A stretch of 64,000 nucleotides of DNA, from positions 187,645,140-187,709,139 of the forward strand of contig NC_089493.1 of NCBI RefSeq assembly GCF_036850765.1. The letters are read 5' to 3'. Origin of the DNA: Saccopteryx bilineata (taxonomy: Eukaryota; Chordata; Mammalia; Chiroptera; Emballonuridae). The stretch's first letter is position 1, and each line of letters begins with the position of its first letter. Below the pieces are notes generated by a model. It saw nothing but the letters and a program-made list of their open reading frames with translations, was not told where the DNA came from and did not search any database. The translations under genes and the position numbers were made by a program. This document shows, one piece after another, positions 22,111 to 35,160 of this stretch.

Positions 22111-25100
22111 ATGAGGACTTTTTTTTTTTTTTTTCAGAATAAGAACTTAGACCTAGATACGCTATCTTTTGAATTCTTGCTACAGCTACTACCTTTTGGC
22201 CAAAGTAACCAGAGGTTTAGTTGCATGTGCACAAGTAAGATTTCTACCACATGTAGAGCTCCAGATATTTTGCAAGGAGGCCTTAGAAGGAACAGAAATG
22301 TAGATAGCCTGTGGTATGTTCAGAGACAGTGAGACATTCAAGTAGACACTGGTCAGTCACCACTCGTGAGTCAATCTCCAATTGGGTAAGGGTTGGTGAA
22401 TTCCTATAATAGTGTAGCACTATTATTAAAGATGAACTAAATTAATACCTATAATGAGCTCAAATGGATCTGTTTGAGGTTCAGTTTAAAGCACATAGCC
22501 CCCTCTTTTGTGATGGAGTATTACTTTTAAATACGAACAAAGTCTTTCTCACTTAGAGACAAATGCTAGGCATTGGAGACAAGGTATCCATTTTTAGCTA
22601 GCTGAAATACACAAGCAATGAAGTTCAACTCATTTAAATATAGAAACATTCCTGTTTTTATAAACAGCAATCTCAGCATCTGTAGTTAATAGATTATTCA
22701 ATAAGAAGCACTTTCTTGTAATTAAACTCACTGTATTTGAATATTAAAACCATTCCAGCCAATGCACCTTTCAAAATAATATAATACTTTAAAACAATTT
22801 GTTTACAACTTTTAAGCCTATTAATAGGTTCCACAAATCATGTCTTGGAACAATATTGGCCAATTTTTTGTCGGAGGACTGCCTACCTAAGAATTTTACA
22901 AAAAATGTCCCAGGACACTGGAGTATTTTTTTTCAAGTATTGTGTTTAATTATAGAATTATACAACCTACAAAGAACATTTTCTTTTCCTTAAATTCCTA
23001 CAAGCTACACTTAAAACAGGTGACAGCATATTGGATTTTGTTACATCAAAGACAACATTCTGAACTCAACATTGAATAAGTCATGTGTTTTCCATGGACT
23101 GTATTCAGTCATCCCTATGGCGTACTTAGGGCAAGTGTTTGTGGAGGAAGGTCAATGTTTAATCAAGATCATCTCTAAAATGGCGTTTCTTTGTACTGCA
23201 TCTAAGTCTGTGAAAAATATACTGGGTGACAGTGATATGTCAGAACCGCCATCTTCAATGTTACCACTAATCATCTAACCTTCTTTCTTAGGCACCAACT
23301 CCAGTACAGGTGAGATAGAAAAGAGAATTGCATTTAGTTATGTTCTGCTCTTCCTTGCCCATTGAAAATGGCTTTTAGTCTCACTTCAATGGTTTCATGA
23401 AGGTGGGGAGTGATCTGTGAATCTCTTGCATAATGTGTTTGAAATTTTTATAGAAGCGTTTAAGTGTCAAGTGGTGTCAAACTCTCTCATTTCCAGGCAA
23501 TGGAGGGAAGCTGGGTTGACAAGGAGTTACCATTCTCATAAGATATGGCTCTGTTTTTATTTCTCTGGATGGCAGGTTCTGTGCTTTGTTGCATGACATG
23601 GTCAAAGAAACTAGTGTTGAGTATTTGATTTACATATAGTGAATGGTAAAGAGAAGCTAATTCTATTACAAGCTGATTCTCTTAAAAACACTCAATTCAT
23701 AAACTTTTCTTGATTTCTTTCCTTTTCCATGTGTTTCAGAACAGCTTCCAGATTCCACTTTATGTAATAAATCTTAAAGGGAGTGTCTCTTCAACGGGCT
23801 ATATCTTCTCTGCACCACCAGCAGAGTCCATCTGTTCTCTTCCAACATTTAAGTACACTTCTCAAACAGTGTTGGTCTATGACCCAAGAGTGGAAAAATG
23901 CCTAATGGGACCAACATACATTGCAATTCAGTAGGGAGTCCCTCTTCTTTTCTAGGTAATGCCACAAATTACTCAACAAGAAATGTAGCACCAAGTGAAA
24001 TGAGACATCTTGATTTACTAGGTTTTTTTCTGTTCACTCTTCCTACTGTCACAGTCCATTTGGTGAGAGCCTACACCAACACTACTTGCCCATGGATTTC
24101 TGTATTTTTGTTATGCCGGAGTTGACAGCGATACTTTTACATTATAGAATCTACTCCACATTGTGCTTCTCAAAAGCTTTTATTGCTTGAACGCACATCT
24201 TGTGGAAATAGGAATGTTGTCTTTAGGTCAAATTACTGTGTGGTGAAGCATGTACCAATTTTCAGTTTAATGCAAATTCTATTTTGGGGTTCTGCATGAA
24301 ATACCCATTGTCTTTGAGGTGATTATTTTTATTTTATTAAGGAAATGCTGATTATGAATTATGCAATGATATTAAATTAAAACAGCTTTATTCAAAAAGA
24401 TCTCCACTTGTATGATGATATATCAAGATCAGAGCTCCAATTGTGGGGTGTGACAAATGATATCATCCATGCTTTTATATTGCACATACCTCCTTTGTGC
24501 AAAATTTTATAAAATGTAGGTAGTTTACTTTCTAATTTTATTTATTTTTCCATGATGCCATAAATTAATCATCTATGGCATTATAAAAACAGTATTCCAA
24601 AACCATCAGATTTTCTAAACTAATTATTTAAGAAATTTTCCAATTAATTATTTTATACCATTTTGATATAAGAACTCATCTTCTGAGTGTGGGAATGTGA
24701 GAGATTAGAAGGTCTTTCCCCCTAATTCATGAGTTTAATTTGTCTAATTAATCAAACAATAGGTGGCATTTGTTCTTTCTATAACCTCCAAGTTCATTTT
24801 CTATTACGATTCCATAAAAGTCTTTGCCAACTTTTCAAAGTTACTTTAGATAAAATTAGGCAGGTAATAACTGGAAATCTGACCCAGAGCTTTATAAAGA
24901 AGTTGCCTGAATCTGTTGAATAAATTTTCCATTCAGAGTGGTAAGAAGTCATTTTGGTATTGGGACAACCATCGCACATTTTTATTACCTTTCTCCCTTT
25001 TACTGCAATGATTCTTCGTTGGGCATTTTCCCAAAGCATAGTTTTGCTCACTGTTTATTTATGAACATACCACTGAGCACTATTTTAAGAGGATAGCCCA

Positions 25101-25649
25101 AATCAATTTATTTAGATGTCTACAAAACCTGAATTTTAAAAATTGACAAAGATTTGAAGAAACATTTGTCTTGAAGCAGTAAGCTTTTCCTCCAATGTTC
25201 ATATGTTTAAAAGTATAAACCAGTAGCGAGTAAATGCTTGACACGTCTATGGGAATATTTGTTTCTAAGCTGCTTTTAAAGCACTGCAGTAGCACCAACT
25301 TACATGCAAATAATTGATGTGCTAATTGCAAATCTTTCTTGTCTGGTTTCTTTCCTCCTTTCTCAACCCTAAAGCCTCATTAGTGAAGTTCTCCTCCATG
25401 TTTTGATGTGATCACAGCTTCAGAAAACCCAAACCAAATGCCATGTGTCTTTTTCAGAGAAACCCAGTATGTCTCACAGTACACTAGTCTCCTGATTTTC
25501 TGTGACTTCTGTGATGGCATTTTTATTTGTGTCAAGATCAAGGTCAGGAACAATTGATTTTGCTGCATAATCATACTGTGTGCAAAGCAAAGCTGACCGG
25601 TCTGTTTATGCTTTGATCTGTCCTATCAAAAGGGAATTTAACATTACAG
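22111..25649. other. unannotated AT-rich DNA
   Basis: No gene or repeat recognised over 3.5 kb. A short imperfect palindrome (ATGCCATA...TATGGCAT) sits at about 24555-24581 inside a stretch rich in TAATTA-type words. Confidence 0.4.
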
Positions 25650-25830
25650 AACCATGGCATTTTAGAATTGGAAAAGTCCTCAGAGCTCATCAAGCCCACT
25701 TCATTTGTTTTAGACTAGATTTGATCTAGAGGAAATTGAACCCGAGAGAAATTAAGTGGTCTGCTGAAGGCTACCCATATTGTTAATAGGAGATGTTAGA
25801 ATAGCCATTAAGTCTTCTGTATTTTCTCTA
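25650..25830. repeat. ancient mammalian interspersed repeat (family uncertain)
   Basis: Contains TTTTAGAATTGGAAAAGTCC, CTCAGAGCTCATCAAGCCCA and an AAATTGAACCCGAGAGAAAT segment. These match the old mammalian pattern of an 'lesion' beginning TTAGAAYTGGAAGGRRCCTT and ending in the GAGAGGTTAAGTG block. A second, also diverged copy is at 59395-59535. Confidence 0.5.
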
Positions 25831-26304
25831 CTGGGTTCTCTCTGCACAATTTAAATATTTTTCTTTCTCTACTTTTATCTTTACTTTGATTTTATTTTCA
25901 TTAACTAAATTTTCAAACCAATTGGTTATGCTGTCTGATAGGAGATGGATGTGTTTCTCTCTGGAAAACATTTTTTAAAATCAGTTTTCTGGTTTTTTCT
26001 GTCTATGCAATGCAAAGGAAGGTAACCAGTTGTAACTTATTCAGGGAATATGGGATTAAAACCTGTATATTTATAGCAATATCATGCTTATATCAGATGA
26101 GTTAAAGAAATGAGTTTGAGTTATTTGGAACACCCAAATTCATTTTACTTAGATTCCGCCCTTCTAAAGTTGCAGTATTTCCATATAGAGTAAATTATCT
26201 GACATCTTTTATCTTATTTTTTGGTTGTTGTTCTATTCCATTTTGCAAAAATGCAGTTTATTATCATTCTTTGGACGATAAAATTAATCTCTATCTTCTG
26301 GCTT

Positions 26305-26565
26305 CAAAAATATATCACATTTATTTAGTGCCTACTATGTGTCAGGCGTAGTTTAAGAGTTTCCCCAAAATATTCTTTGTAGGATAATACAGAACCCCAT
26401 GAAGTTGATTTTGCTATAACCATTTGTCAGAACAGTCTCCTGAGGCTTAGAGAAATTATGTATAATTTCCAGGGTCACTAAGCTAGTGGGAGTTAAAGCA
26501 GAGATTCAAACCTAGGAAGTCTAACAATAGAATGCTTGATATCATGTTTAAAATATGATCTTATA
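26305..26565 (-). mobile_element. MIR SINE, antisense
   Basis: Order matches antisense MIR: ATTTATTTAGTGCCTACTAT, GTGTCAGGCGTAGTTTAAG, a CCTGAGGCTTAGAGAAATTA block, CAGGGTCACTAAGCTAGTGG and TTCAAACCTAGGAAGTCTAA. Diverged, as expected of a repeat shared across mammals. Confidence 0.88.
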
Positions 26566-28501
26566 GGAGATTCCCAAAGTCAATTTCTGTCTCACGGGAA
26601 ATTATGTCAGTAATGACACTCTTTTATTCGTTTCTCCATATTTTTACCTTGTAGAACCCAACAATAATCAGCAGATCACTGGAAGTGTTCCAACAGAGAG
26701 GAGAGTCATCTTTCAAAGATATATGCATGTGTTGAATAGTATGGATATGACTTCTAAGATTCTATGAATTTTAGATTTTTTTGTGAAACGATTTCACTAG
26801 AATATAGTGTTGAGAATAATTCTTGTAGGGTTTTTAGTTAGAACCATGACTGCACTGCCAATAAAATTTTTTAAATAGAGGTGTTTGATGTTGTTGTTCA
26901 AATAATGTTTCAAAGACACATATTTCTCTCCCAATTTCTCCCCTCTGTTTAGCTTTTATTGACTGCAGAATGGCAGAGTAGTTATAAGAACACTGTCATT
27001 TGGAGACTAGACATCAGAAGAATTGTGCCTTTAGATGCCTTGTAAGGAAAAAAAAATTGTTAGCTAAGGCCTGGGTTCTCCTCATCTCCCAAAGCAGAAA
27101 ATGAGGCAAAGATTTATGTGATAGGTAGTTTGTTTGGAAAGAACAAATTGTAAATATGGAGTGGTAAAACACAAAAATAAACAAACAAAGAAAATCTAGA
27201 ATGTTTTCAAAATGCTACTGAGCTCAACAGCTATGGAGAATTTAATCTCCCCTATGGCCTGAATAGCTATGCAAAGTGCTTCTCAGGACTATCTACTTAC
27301 AGCAAGATGGGAGTATTCATATATATTTGTTTCCTACTATCAAATCCTTGCACTTTCTGTCTGCACAGTATGAATGCTGAGATGGTTCCCACAGACTCCC
27401 GAGGCCAAGAAGCAGGAGGATTACCAGACTGAATGCTCAGGACACAGCCCCTTCTGGTTGCATCTGCACAAAGCTGGTCAGAGCTTGCTCAGCTGGTCAC
27501 TGCAGAGAAAGAGACAGGTTCAAGAGGATTTGGAGTAGAATATCAGAGAGAACCATTTCCAGGACTAATTACACCTTCCAGTATTTCTGATAGACAAGCA
27601 CATGAAACAAAACAGGAAGAGAATCTTCCATTTTCGAATAACAAGTACCCTCAAGTTTAGAGCATGTCTACTTACTTAAACTCAAAACTGACTGATCATG
27701 TGGTAACCTCAGTTAGAAATGTCACAGGGAATGGACAGTCTTATTGACTCAAGGGATTGTAGAGAGAGAAGGGATCATGAAATGTCACTTAGTCCGTGTG
27801 CTGCCCCGAAGCACTAATTCACAACAAGCATTTCATTGTCTTGACATTTAAATATAGTCAATTGGCACAATTACTTTTCAGAGCAAAGTTTTACTTACTT
27901 TTTTGGATAAGGTGTTAGAGACAGAATGAGCTCAACATTTATTCTCGTGTCTACTAAAGGCAATTTAGCAGCTCTGGGCTCATCAAATTCTCACTTATAA
28001 AGTTATTTGATGACTAAGAACTCAATAAATAGGAAGCATACATATATGAACAGGAACATTGCATACACATTTTCCAATAAAAAATTTTGATGGTCTTTAT
28101 AAGTCTGAGCTCATGGAAAAACTGGTTCTTCTATATTGTTTTAAAGCCTTGATCTGTAGACTTAAATGAAATCAACATTTCCACTTGTGCTTTTGGTAGG
28201 ATATAAATATTTCATCTGAAATCTCTTCCAGAAATTTTGTACTGGCTCCTCTTTGGGCCCACTTTCCTGGAATTCTTTGTTTGCAATCTATGGGTATCAA
28301 TTCAAACTACATCAGACAAAACATGAGCAAATATATATATTTGGAGCATATATATATATATGTTTTTGCTACCCTGTTCAAAACTGTATAGACTTTAGAA
28401 TTTCTTGGTTAAGTTATGGCTAGAGTCAAAGCTTTAAATGATATCATTAGGATTCTCTCCAACTCTTAACACTGCTTTGGCCGTGGTGGCTTAATCTTGA
28501 A
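26566..28501. other. unannotated DNA
   Basis: No confident gene or repeat. A 75-residue plus-strand frame (27433-27660) has no recognisable features. Confidence 0.45.
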
Positions 28502-28515
28502 ATGTAGGCGCCTAG

Positions 28516-28872
28516 GCCCTGGCCAGTTGTCTCAACAGTAGAGCATTGGCCTGGTATGTGGAATTCCCAGGCTAATTCCTGGTCAGGGCACACAGGAGAA
28601 GCAACAATCTACTTCTCTACGCCTCCCCTTCCCCTTCTCTCTCTCTCATCCAACCACAGCCATGGCTCAAATGGTTCAAACAAGTTGGCCCCAAGTACTG
28701 TGGATGGCTCCATTTCCTTGCCTTAGGCACTACAATAGCTCAGTTGCCAAGCAACAGAGAAGCAGCTCCAGATTGGCAGAGCATCTCAGAGTAGGGGGCT
28801 TGATAGGTAGATCCTGGTCTGGGTACATGCAGGAGTTTGTCTCTCTGCCTCCCTGCCACTTAATAAAAAAGA

Positions 28873-28945
<73 letters not shown>

Positions 28946-28948
28946 ATA
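28516..28948 (+). mobile_element. SINE type A, sense, with expanded GAAA tail
   Basis: GCCCTGGCCAGTTGTCTCAA head, decayed box B (GGCTAATTCC), CACACAGGAGAAGCAACAAT and a CT-rich segment. The tail carries a pure GAAA microsatellite of about 78 bases (28867-28944). Flanks are an imperfect duplication (ATGTAGGCGCCTAG and ATATGGGTACCTAG). Confidence 0.9.
28867..28944 (+). repeat. (GAAA)n microsatellite in a SINE tail
   Basis: About 19 tetranucleotide units that grew out of the A-rich SINE tail. Likely highly mutable. Confidence 0.95.
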
Positions 28949-28963
28949 AATATGGGTACCTAG

Positions 28964-29526
28964 ATATTAAAATTTATGTTCCGTCAGCCTACTATACTCA
29001 GTGGGAAGGGCATATTTCTTCCCACCAGCTCTAGGAAAATTCTCAGAACACACTCTGATTGGTTGTTGTGATATCCATTCTCAAGTCTAGGAGGATAGGA
29101 TGATCCAATTCTCCAGTTCTGTCTGGGACATATGCTGACTCTTTCAAGAAGATGGTGGAAGAGGGCAGTTAATATAGAACGATGTCAAAGAAGTGACTCT
29201 TTAAAAGTAAATCTGAGTATTGTTACCAAAAGAAGAAATGTTGAGATTGAAATTTAAAAAAAAAAGGAATGGTGTTTATCTTCCATATTTCTCTAGTGAC
29301 ATTTGGTAGTTCAGAAAGACTGTCTCCTGACTGGTCCAGAACTCTCTTAAGGGCAGAGAATGTTTCTTGTTCATCTTATTGAAACTGTCATTTATCAGAG
29401 TGACCAGCACATATTACTGATTATAAATTGAACTGATCACAGGTCTTCTAATTAAAGATATTACAACAGTGTCATTCATTTCAGTTTATTTATAGAGTAA
29501 ATCAAACCTTTTAAAACCAAATAGAA
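28964..29526. other. unannotated DNA with a possible L2-like fragment
   Basis: The stretch 29345-29440 (AAGGGCAGAGAATGTTTCTT, AGTGACCAGCACATATTACT) vaguely resembles an L2 3' tail. The rest shows nothing recognisable. Confidence 0.35.
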
Positions 29527-29538
29527 CCAAAAGCAGTT

Positions 29539-29908
29539 GCCTTGGCCAGTTGGCTCAGTGGTAGAATGTCGGCCTGGCGTGTGGATGTCCTGGGTTCTAT
29601 TCCTGGTCAGGGCACACAAGAGAAGTGCCCATCTGCTTCTCCACCCTTCCCCCTCTCCTTCCTTTCTGTCTCTCTCTTCCCCTCCCCCAGCCAAGACTCC
29701 ATTGGAGCAAAGTTTGCCCAGGCTCTGAGGATGGCTCCATGGTCTCTGCCTCAGGTGCTAGAATAGCTCCAGTTGCAACCGAGCAATGCCCCAGATGGGC
29801 AGAGAATTGCCCCCTAGAGATCATGCCAGGTGGATCCTGTTCAGGCACATGTGGAAGTCTGTCTCTCTGCCTCCCCACTTCTCACTTCAGAAAATTACCA
29901 AAAGAAAA
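29539..29908 (+). mobile_element. SINE type A, sense
   Basis: Head GCCTTGGCCAGTTGGCTCAG, box B-like GGTTCTATTCC, CACACAAGAGAAGTGCCCAT, CT-rich tract, ending CTCACTTCAGAAAATTACC plus A-rich tail. Weak duplications (AAAAGCAGTT and AAAAGCACTC). The CTCF-like core is degraded (GCCCCCTAGAGATC). Confidence 0.92.
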
Positions 29909-32900
29909 AAAAGCACTCATCATCTAATTCAGATTACATGTACCATGCAAAATAGATCAACAGTCAAGATACTTACCAAAATGAGCATGTAAAATGCTTA
30001 AGAATAATTATGTGGTTAACCATATTGAAATCTGCTTCCATTTTTATTCTCAAAACATTTGGTGATCTATAGTAATTCTGCAGATTTTTATGCACATAAA
30101 TAAAGTAAATGTGCAAATTAATAAAATTCTGTCATGCTTCACCATGAATAATAAACAACTACACAGTCTTTTATAAGAAAACTATTGTGGATTTGCTACA
30201 TTTTGAGCATTTCAACCAAAACAGAACTAGAAATCCAGTAGTATGTAGTCTGTATTTTTTTGTTTGCATTTAATCCTTTATAGAAAACAAACTGTGATGC
30301 TGTTAAGTAAAAAGAAGACAACTGAGTCTATATGCAGGTTTGGACATTTTCCTACCATCTCATCTTATCTGTCATTCACATGGGGATTAAACAATATCTC
30401 CTACCTTAAAAGAAAAAATTTCCAAAGTGCTGAAACAATTTTACACAATTCATGGTGAGTATAAAAATAACCTACAATAGGGTCTTATGCCAAATTAGGC
30501 AGCACTTTAGAGAAGCAGGGAATAAAGGCTCAAAGTGAGAGGGAGCTGGGAAGGGAGCATTCTCCTCCTTGTCAGAATAATTGGTTCATTAAATGGAAGG
30601 AGAGAAGAGGAAGAGATAAAATGGGAGGAGAGTTCCCACTATTAAATATGTATTGCACAAGTCTGTCTCAACTTGTTTGGCAGCATCATGGCTGATGTAC
30701 ACAGGCCCTAATAAGCAGCAAAGCTGGACTCCCAAATGTTCAGATCTTTTTTTTTTTTAACCCCGTGAAAAAAAGGAGGGTGCTCTGATTCCCCTAATCC
30801 CAGGGCTCAGGCCCTGGATCTGAGCAAGAGGAAGAAAGGGGCTGATTAAAGCCACAGCAGTCAAGACCTTTGTGCACTTGGGCTATGTTGGTGTATATAG
30901 ACACAGGCCCAAATAAAGAGCGCACCTGTGGTCAGGGGAGTGCTGTGAGTGAGCCTCGGGGATGAATAGCACCATTATAAGCATAAGTCATTATTAGTAG
31001 CCAGCGTAAATAGGTTGGCCCGTCATGGGGTTAAGATCTGTGGCCACTGGGACATACTACTCATCAGAGCAAGGGGATGCAGTTGCTGTGTAACCAAAAA
31101 AAAAAAAAAATGTTTTCTTGAGAACACATCTGAGGGCCCATGGAAAGGGAGCTGCTCAGATACGCTGTCTTTAATTAAAGCCAGTTCTTGTAGAGAGAAG
31201 GTCATCAAGCAGAGGTGACCCTTGAATCAAGTTTTGATCTCCAACTAACTGTTTGGTTTTATTCAAGGGACAAAGAGTCCAGAGGGAACCAGAAGGAATA
31301 ATATCCAGGCAGGAGACACATTGACTTGTGATATATAAAACCATAAAAGGTTCAAAGTTTGGGTTTTGGTTCAAATAGAATCCCCAGAGTTCAGATGGTT
31401 TTCTAAACCCGCTGAACCTCATCAATGAAGAGAAACAGCTCACAAAAGCAAAATGGTCCTCGGAACTTTTGGCCACTTCACTAAGAAATCTGGCCGGGAA
31501 AAGACCGTCAGCAATTTAGGCAAGTTCGGGCAGATGACAAGGAACAGTGTGCCTTAAATGCCTGATAGGCAGCTGGCCCAGCTTTGACCTACTCTTCGTC
31601 CAAACAACGTGAGGGTGTGAATGGAGGCATGACTGATATCCATGGCATTTCAAATAAATCCAGGCAAGATACAAGAAACTTCTAGGGCTAACGGAAACAC
31701 ACCTGGCTGAGATTAGGAAACACCACAGAACCACAGAATGCGCAAGACTTGGTGCAGCAACATTGTCACCCAAAGTGTATTTTGTTTTCTCTGTTTCTTG
31801 ACTATTCCACTTGTAGAAGCTTAGAAAGAGTAACACTGGAAAATTCAGAGGAGAAAGAGTGGGTCTAAGTTTTCATAGCAGCCTCTGTTCCCTTTGCATC
31901 TCTCCACCTCATCCCCTTATTCCTCCTGTCAAGGTATGAAATTGACCATGGGCAAATTTAAATAGCCCATTGATGTTCTTAGCACCTTCCCCTTGTCACT
32001 CGTGATAGGATGCTCTTCTAGATTCTTGATTTGTGCTTTTTCTGCTATGGCCACTCAGAGTTTCTCAAGCAAGGATTTCTCTCAACATCTGTATTCTGGG
32101 ATTTTCTCCATGGCCACAAATATGTTCATAGCATTGTAATTGAAAGGATATGGTGAAGCAATTCATTGTTGGGTATAAATTTTTAGAAAATACCTTCATG
32201 TGTTTTCTCTTTGGAGGTAAAGGCCTTTTATTCATGAAAAGGAAGTGATAATGTCCAACTGGTGATGGAGAATCCTCTGGGCAGGGGTGCTTAAATTCCA
32301 TCATCTATACAACCACATTGGATACTTTTGTACCATACCTGGATCCTATCACACATCCCCCAGCTTCTGCGACTAGGTACCTATAGCTGCATCTCTCACT
32401 GGGAAATGCCCTTGACCTCAGAGATTGGCTTTGCTCAAGAATACCCTCTCCTGGGGAACAATGTGACCAAAAACCAAGACCGGCAGATGGAGAAATAATT
32501 CAAAGCCCTTCAACATCGCCCCACCCCACCCTGCCAGATACATACTTACCTCAGTCTGTGACACTCTAAAGAGCCAAACCAGCTTCAGACCAGCTTCTTT
32601 GTTTTAGGATGAGCTGAGGATTTGTTTACAATCACATTATCAGCCATCTTCTCCTTCTGTCCAGTGCTGCTTTCCTCGCTCGCTTATACACTTGTCTTCT
32701 GAGATCACTCCTTAATAAACGTGCCCATGACTCTGTTGAAACAGTACTTCTAGTATTTCCATGAAGGCCAGTCAGCTTCCCATAAATACAATAGTTAGCA
32801 GAATACTGCCTCCAATAGCAAGTAGCTTACACCTTGCATTAGAAAGAGGAGGATGCTGTCAGGAGAGCTAAAAGAGCGAACCGAAGTCAGTGGGGACCTT

Positions 32901-33700
32901 GGCAATTATGGGTGCATAATACCAGGTCTTGGCATGCTAGCGGAATGTTCTTGCCTGTCAGACTCGGTATCATTCCATTTTCACCTCCAAGCAGCAAATT
33001 CCAGAATTGGTCCTTTTTATATCTTCCCTCCATGTTGCAGGTACAAAAACATTTCTGAACAAATGTGATCAGATCATTTCCCTATAAATAGAGATCTTAA
33101 TTATTACATTTATTCATTTTATTTCTTTTGGAAGGTTTTTAGGGGTTGTATATCAATGACATCCCTTCTGAAGCATTTGCATTTGAAAGGCTGTTGTTCA
33201 AATTTAATTCACATTTGACATAATGCTTTCTCTTGCAGAACATTACCCAGTATCTGAAAATCGGTTTTCAGCAGGCTCTCTATTCTGCGTCCCTCTGATC
33301 ATTTCTCTTTTTATTACGGTTATATTCTAAGTGAGTTTCATATGTGTTGTGGGAATGACAAGAAAAAAAAAATCAGAAAATGTTCACATCCTTTATTCAG
33401 TTCCATTTTGATTTTTAACCTGCACTTCCTGTATTGTCTTCTGATGAATGCTGCCAGACAGGCTGGGCTTCCTGCGGCGTCTGGGGGCCAAAACAAGCCT
33501 TCACCTGAAGGGTACCGCAGTGCCTTGTTGGTGGAGAGTCAGGATTAATTTCTATCTCTGCCTCTTTGCGCTTCTCCTGGGAGAACAAGCCGGTAGGAAA
33601 CCGCTGCACATCAAGCTCATGCAGCTCGTAGTGGAAACTAAGGTTGCATCCCTCCGACCCAGGCTGGAGCGAAGGCTGCCTTAAGGGTTGCGGGAGATAC
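29909..33700. other. unannotated DNA
   Basis: No gene or confident repeat over 3.8 kb. The segment 30480-31020 is repeat-free, purine-rich and less AT-rich. An AATAAA-containing segment near 32715 could be the edge of an old LTR, but nothing else supports that. Confidence 0.4.
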
Positions 33701-33908
33701 AGCTTCACTCCCGGCTAATCCCACCATCCCAGGGGAAAAATTAACATTGGGTGTTGATAAAAAGAGCCCCCCCACCCACCTTCTTGAAGGGAGCTGTCCA
33801 GCAAAGAGATGAGAGAGGCAGCTGGAATGAAAAGCTGTTTGTTTTGTCCGTTTGTTGTTTTCGTATTTGGAAACAACATCTTCTGTTCCCAGAATGAGAT
33901 TTCCAGCC

Positions 33909-33953
33909 CGCCCCCCCCCCAACCGCCCACGAGCCCACCCCACCCCCACCCCA
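33909..33953 (-). promoter_or_regulatory. G-rich-strand tract with G-quadruplex potential
   Basis: The plus strand has a run of 11 C followed by CCACCCCACCCCCACCCC at about 33936-33952. The minus strand therefore carries four closely spaced runs of three or more G separated by single T's, a textbook quadruplex pattern. It lies about 300 bases before the CpG-rich block. Confidence 0.6.
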
Positions 33954-34189
33954 GGCAGGACGCACCAGAATCAGACGCAGATCCGGGGTGCAGAGTAAAC
34001 TGCAGAAGGGTGGGCTGTCTTCCTATCGTTGCTCATTGTACAGGTTTTGTCAGTTTCTGAAAAAAACGGTGGAGGATAATTGGCCTGAGACGTAAAGCTA
34101 CACTTGGCTGTTGCAAGGAACAAAGAAAGACAGCCTTAGCCCACAAGACCATATTTTGTGAAACACAGTCTCCCTTTTTTAATAATGAG

Positions 34190-34660
34190 CGGATACACAG
34201 CGCTCCTTCTCAGCTCTGCACAATCCACCGTTCTCCCCCTGCAATGTCGTGCAAGGCCTTTAAACGGGTGCCATTTGTAAGGCTGTGCTCGGGCCGCCTT
34301 GAGCAGGGACCGCCCGCACGCACCTGTTATCTTCCCGAAGGGGACCGACCGGAGCGCTCTGGCACCTCAATATCCGTCCCAGCATATTTGACCTTACGTC
34401 GCCGATAGCATCAGAAACAGTGGCAGCAAATAATCAGGACCCCGCACGCTGCCTGCCGGGCCGGCCTCCATCATGATAGCTCCGGACCTATTCAGCGCTT
34501 CCTGTTTAGAAGTGGGCAAATATTTGCCGAGAAATATAAATATGAAAATCTGACTGCGGAATGCAGGTCACACGCACAGGACAGAACGAAATAGCCAGTG
34601 CTCCTGGGAGGGACTTATAAATGTGCCGTCATAAAGAAACTACATTTCCCATCCAAACTC
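34190..34660. promoter_or_regulatory. CpG-rich, repeat-free candidate regulatory block
   Basis: About two dozen CpGs fall between 34250 and 34520, while surrounding unique DNA has very few. The block holds no repeat and no credible reading frame. Motif-like words include GTTATCTTCC (GATA-type), CAAATATTTGCCGAGAAATA, a TATAAATG at about 34616, and AACTACATTTCCCAT at 34638-34652, which matches the ZNF143 core ACTACANNTCCC. It could be an enhancer, a distal promoter or the first exon of a non-coding transcript. Only the composition and motifs are observed. Confidence 0.5.
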
Positions 34661-34786
34661 TGTCATCCTGCCACACTGGTAGCATCTTGGCCTTGCCAAC
34701 GTTGACTGTGGTAACATGACTAGCTTTTGTTCTTAGCCCCTTGTTAAACTGTGATCGTCATTCTAACTTCTCTTGTTTAAAACCCC

Positions 34787-35140
34787 ACCGAGGCCTAGTG
34801 GATAGAGTGTCGGCCTGGCATCTGGATGTCCCAGGTTTCGTTCTGGTCAGGGCGCAAGGAGAAGACAACATCTGCTTCTCTCCCCCTCCTCTCCCTCTTC
34901 CCCTTCCTCAGCCAAGTGGCTCCATCAGTTTGAGCATAGCCCAGGGCACAGAAGATGGCTCTTTGGTCCAAATAACTCAGCCTCAGGTGATAAAAATAGC
35001 TCAGTACTTGAGCATTGGTCCCAGATAGGGTTGCCAGGTGGATTCGGGGTGCATATGCATGTGGGGGTCTGCCTCACTATCTCCTCTCCTCTCACCTAAA
35101 TAAATAAGTAAATAAAAATAATAATAAATAAATATATAAT
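34787..35140 (+). mobile_element. SINE type A variant, sense, diverged
   Basis: Head eroded (ACCGAGGCCTAGTGGATAGA), then GTGTCGGCCTGGCATCTGGA, TCTGGTCAGGGCGCAAGGAG, CT-rich tract, GATGGCTCTTTGGTCC, and a tail of AAATAAATAAG units. Duplication AAAACCCC at 34779-34786 and 35141-35148. Confidence 0.88.
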
Positions 35141-35160
35141 AAAACCCCTTCCCAACTTCA

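Noticed and set aside
28867..28944. CRISPR-like array
   Set aside because: Simple tetranucleotide repeat without spacers, in a mammalian genome.
32550..32760. solo LTR
   Set aside because: Only an AATAAA-like word and a vague C/T-rich segment. No TG...CA ends or target duplication found.
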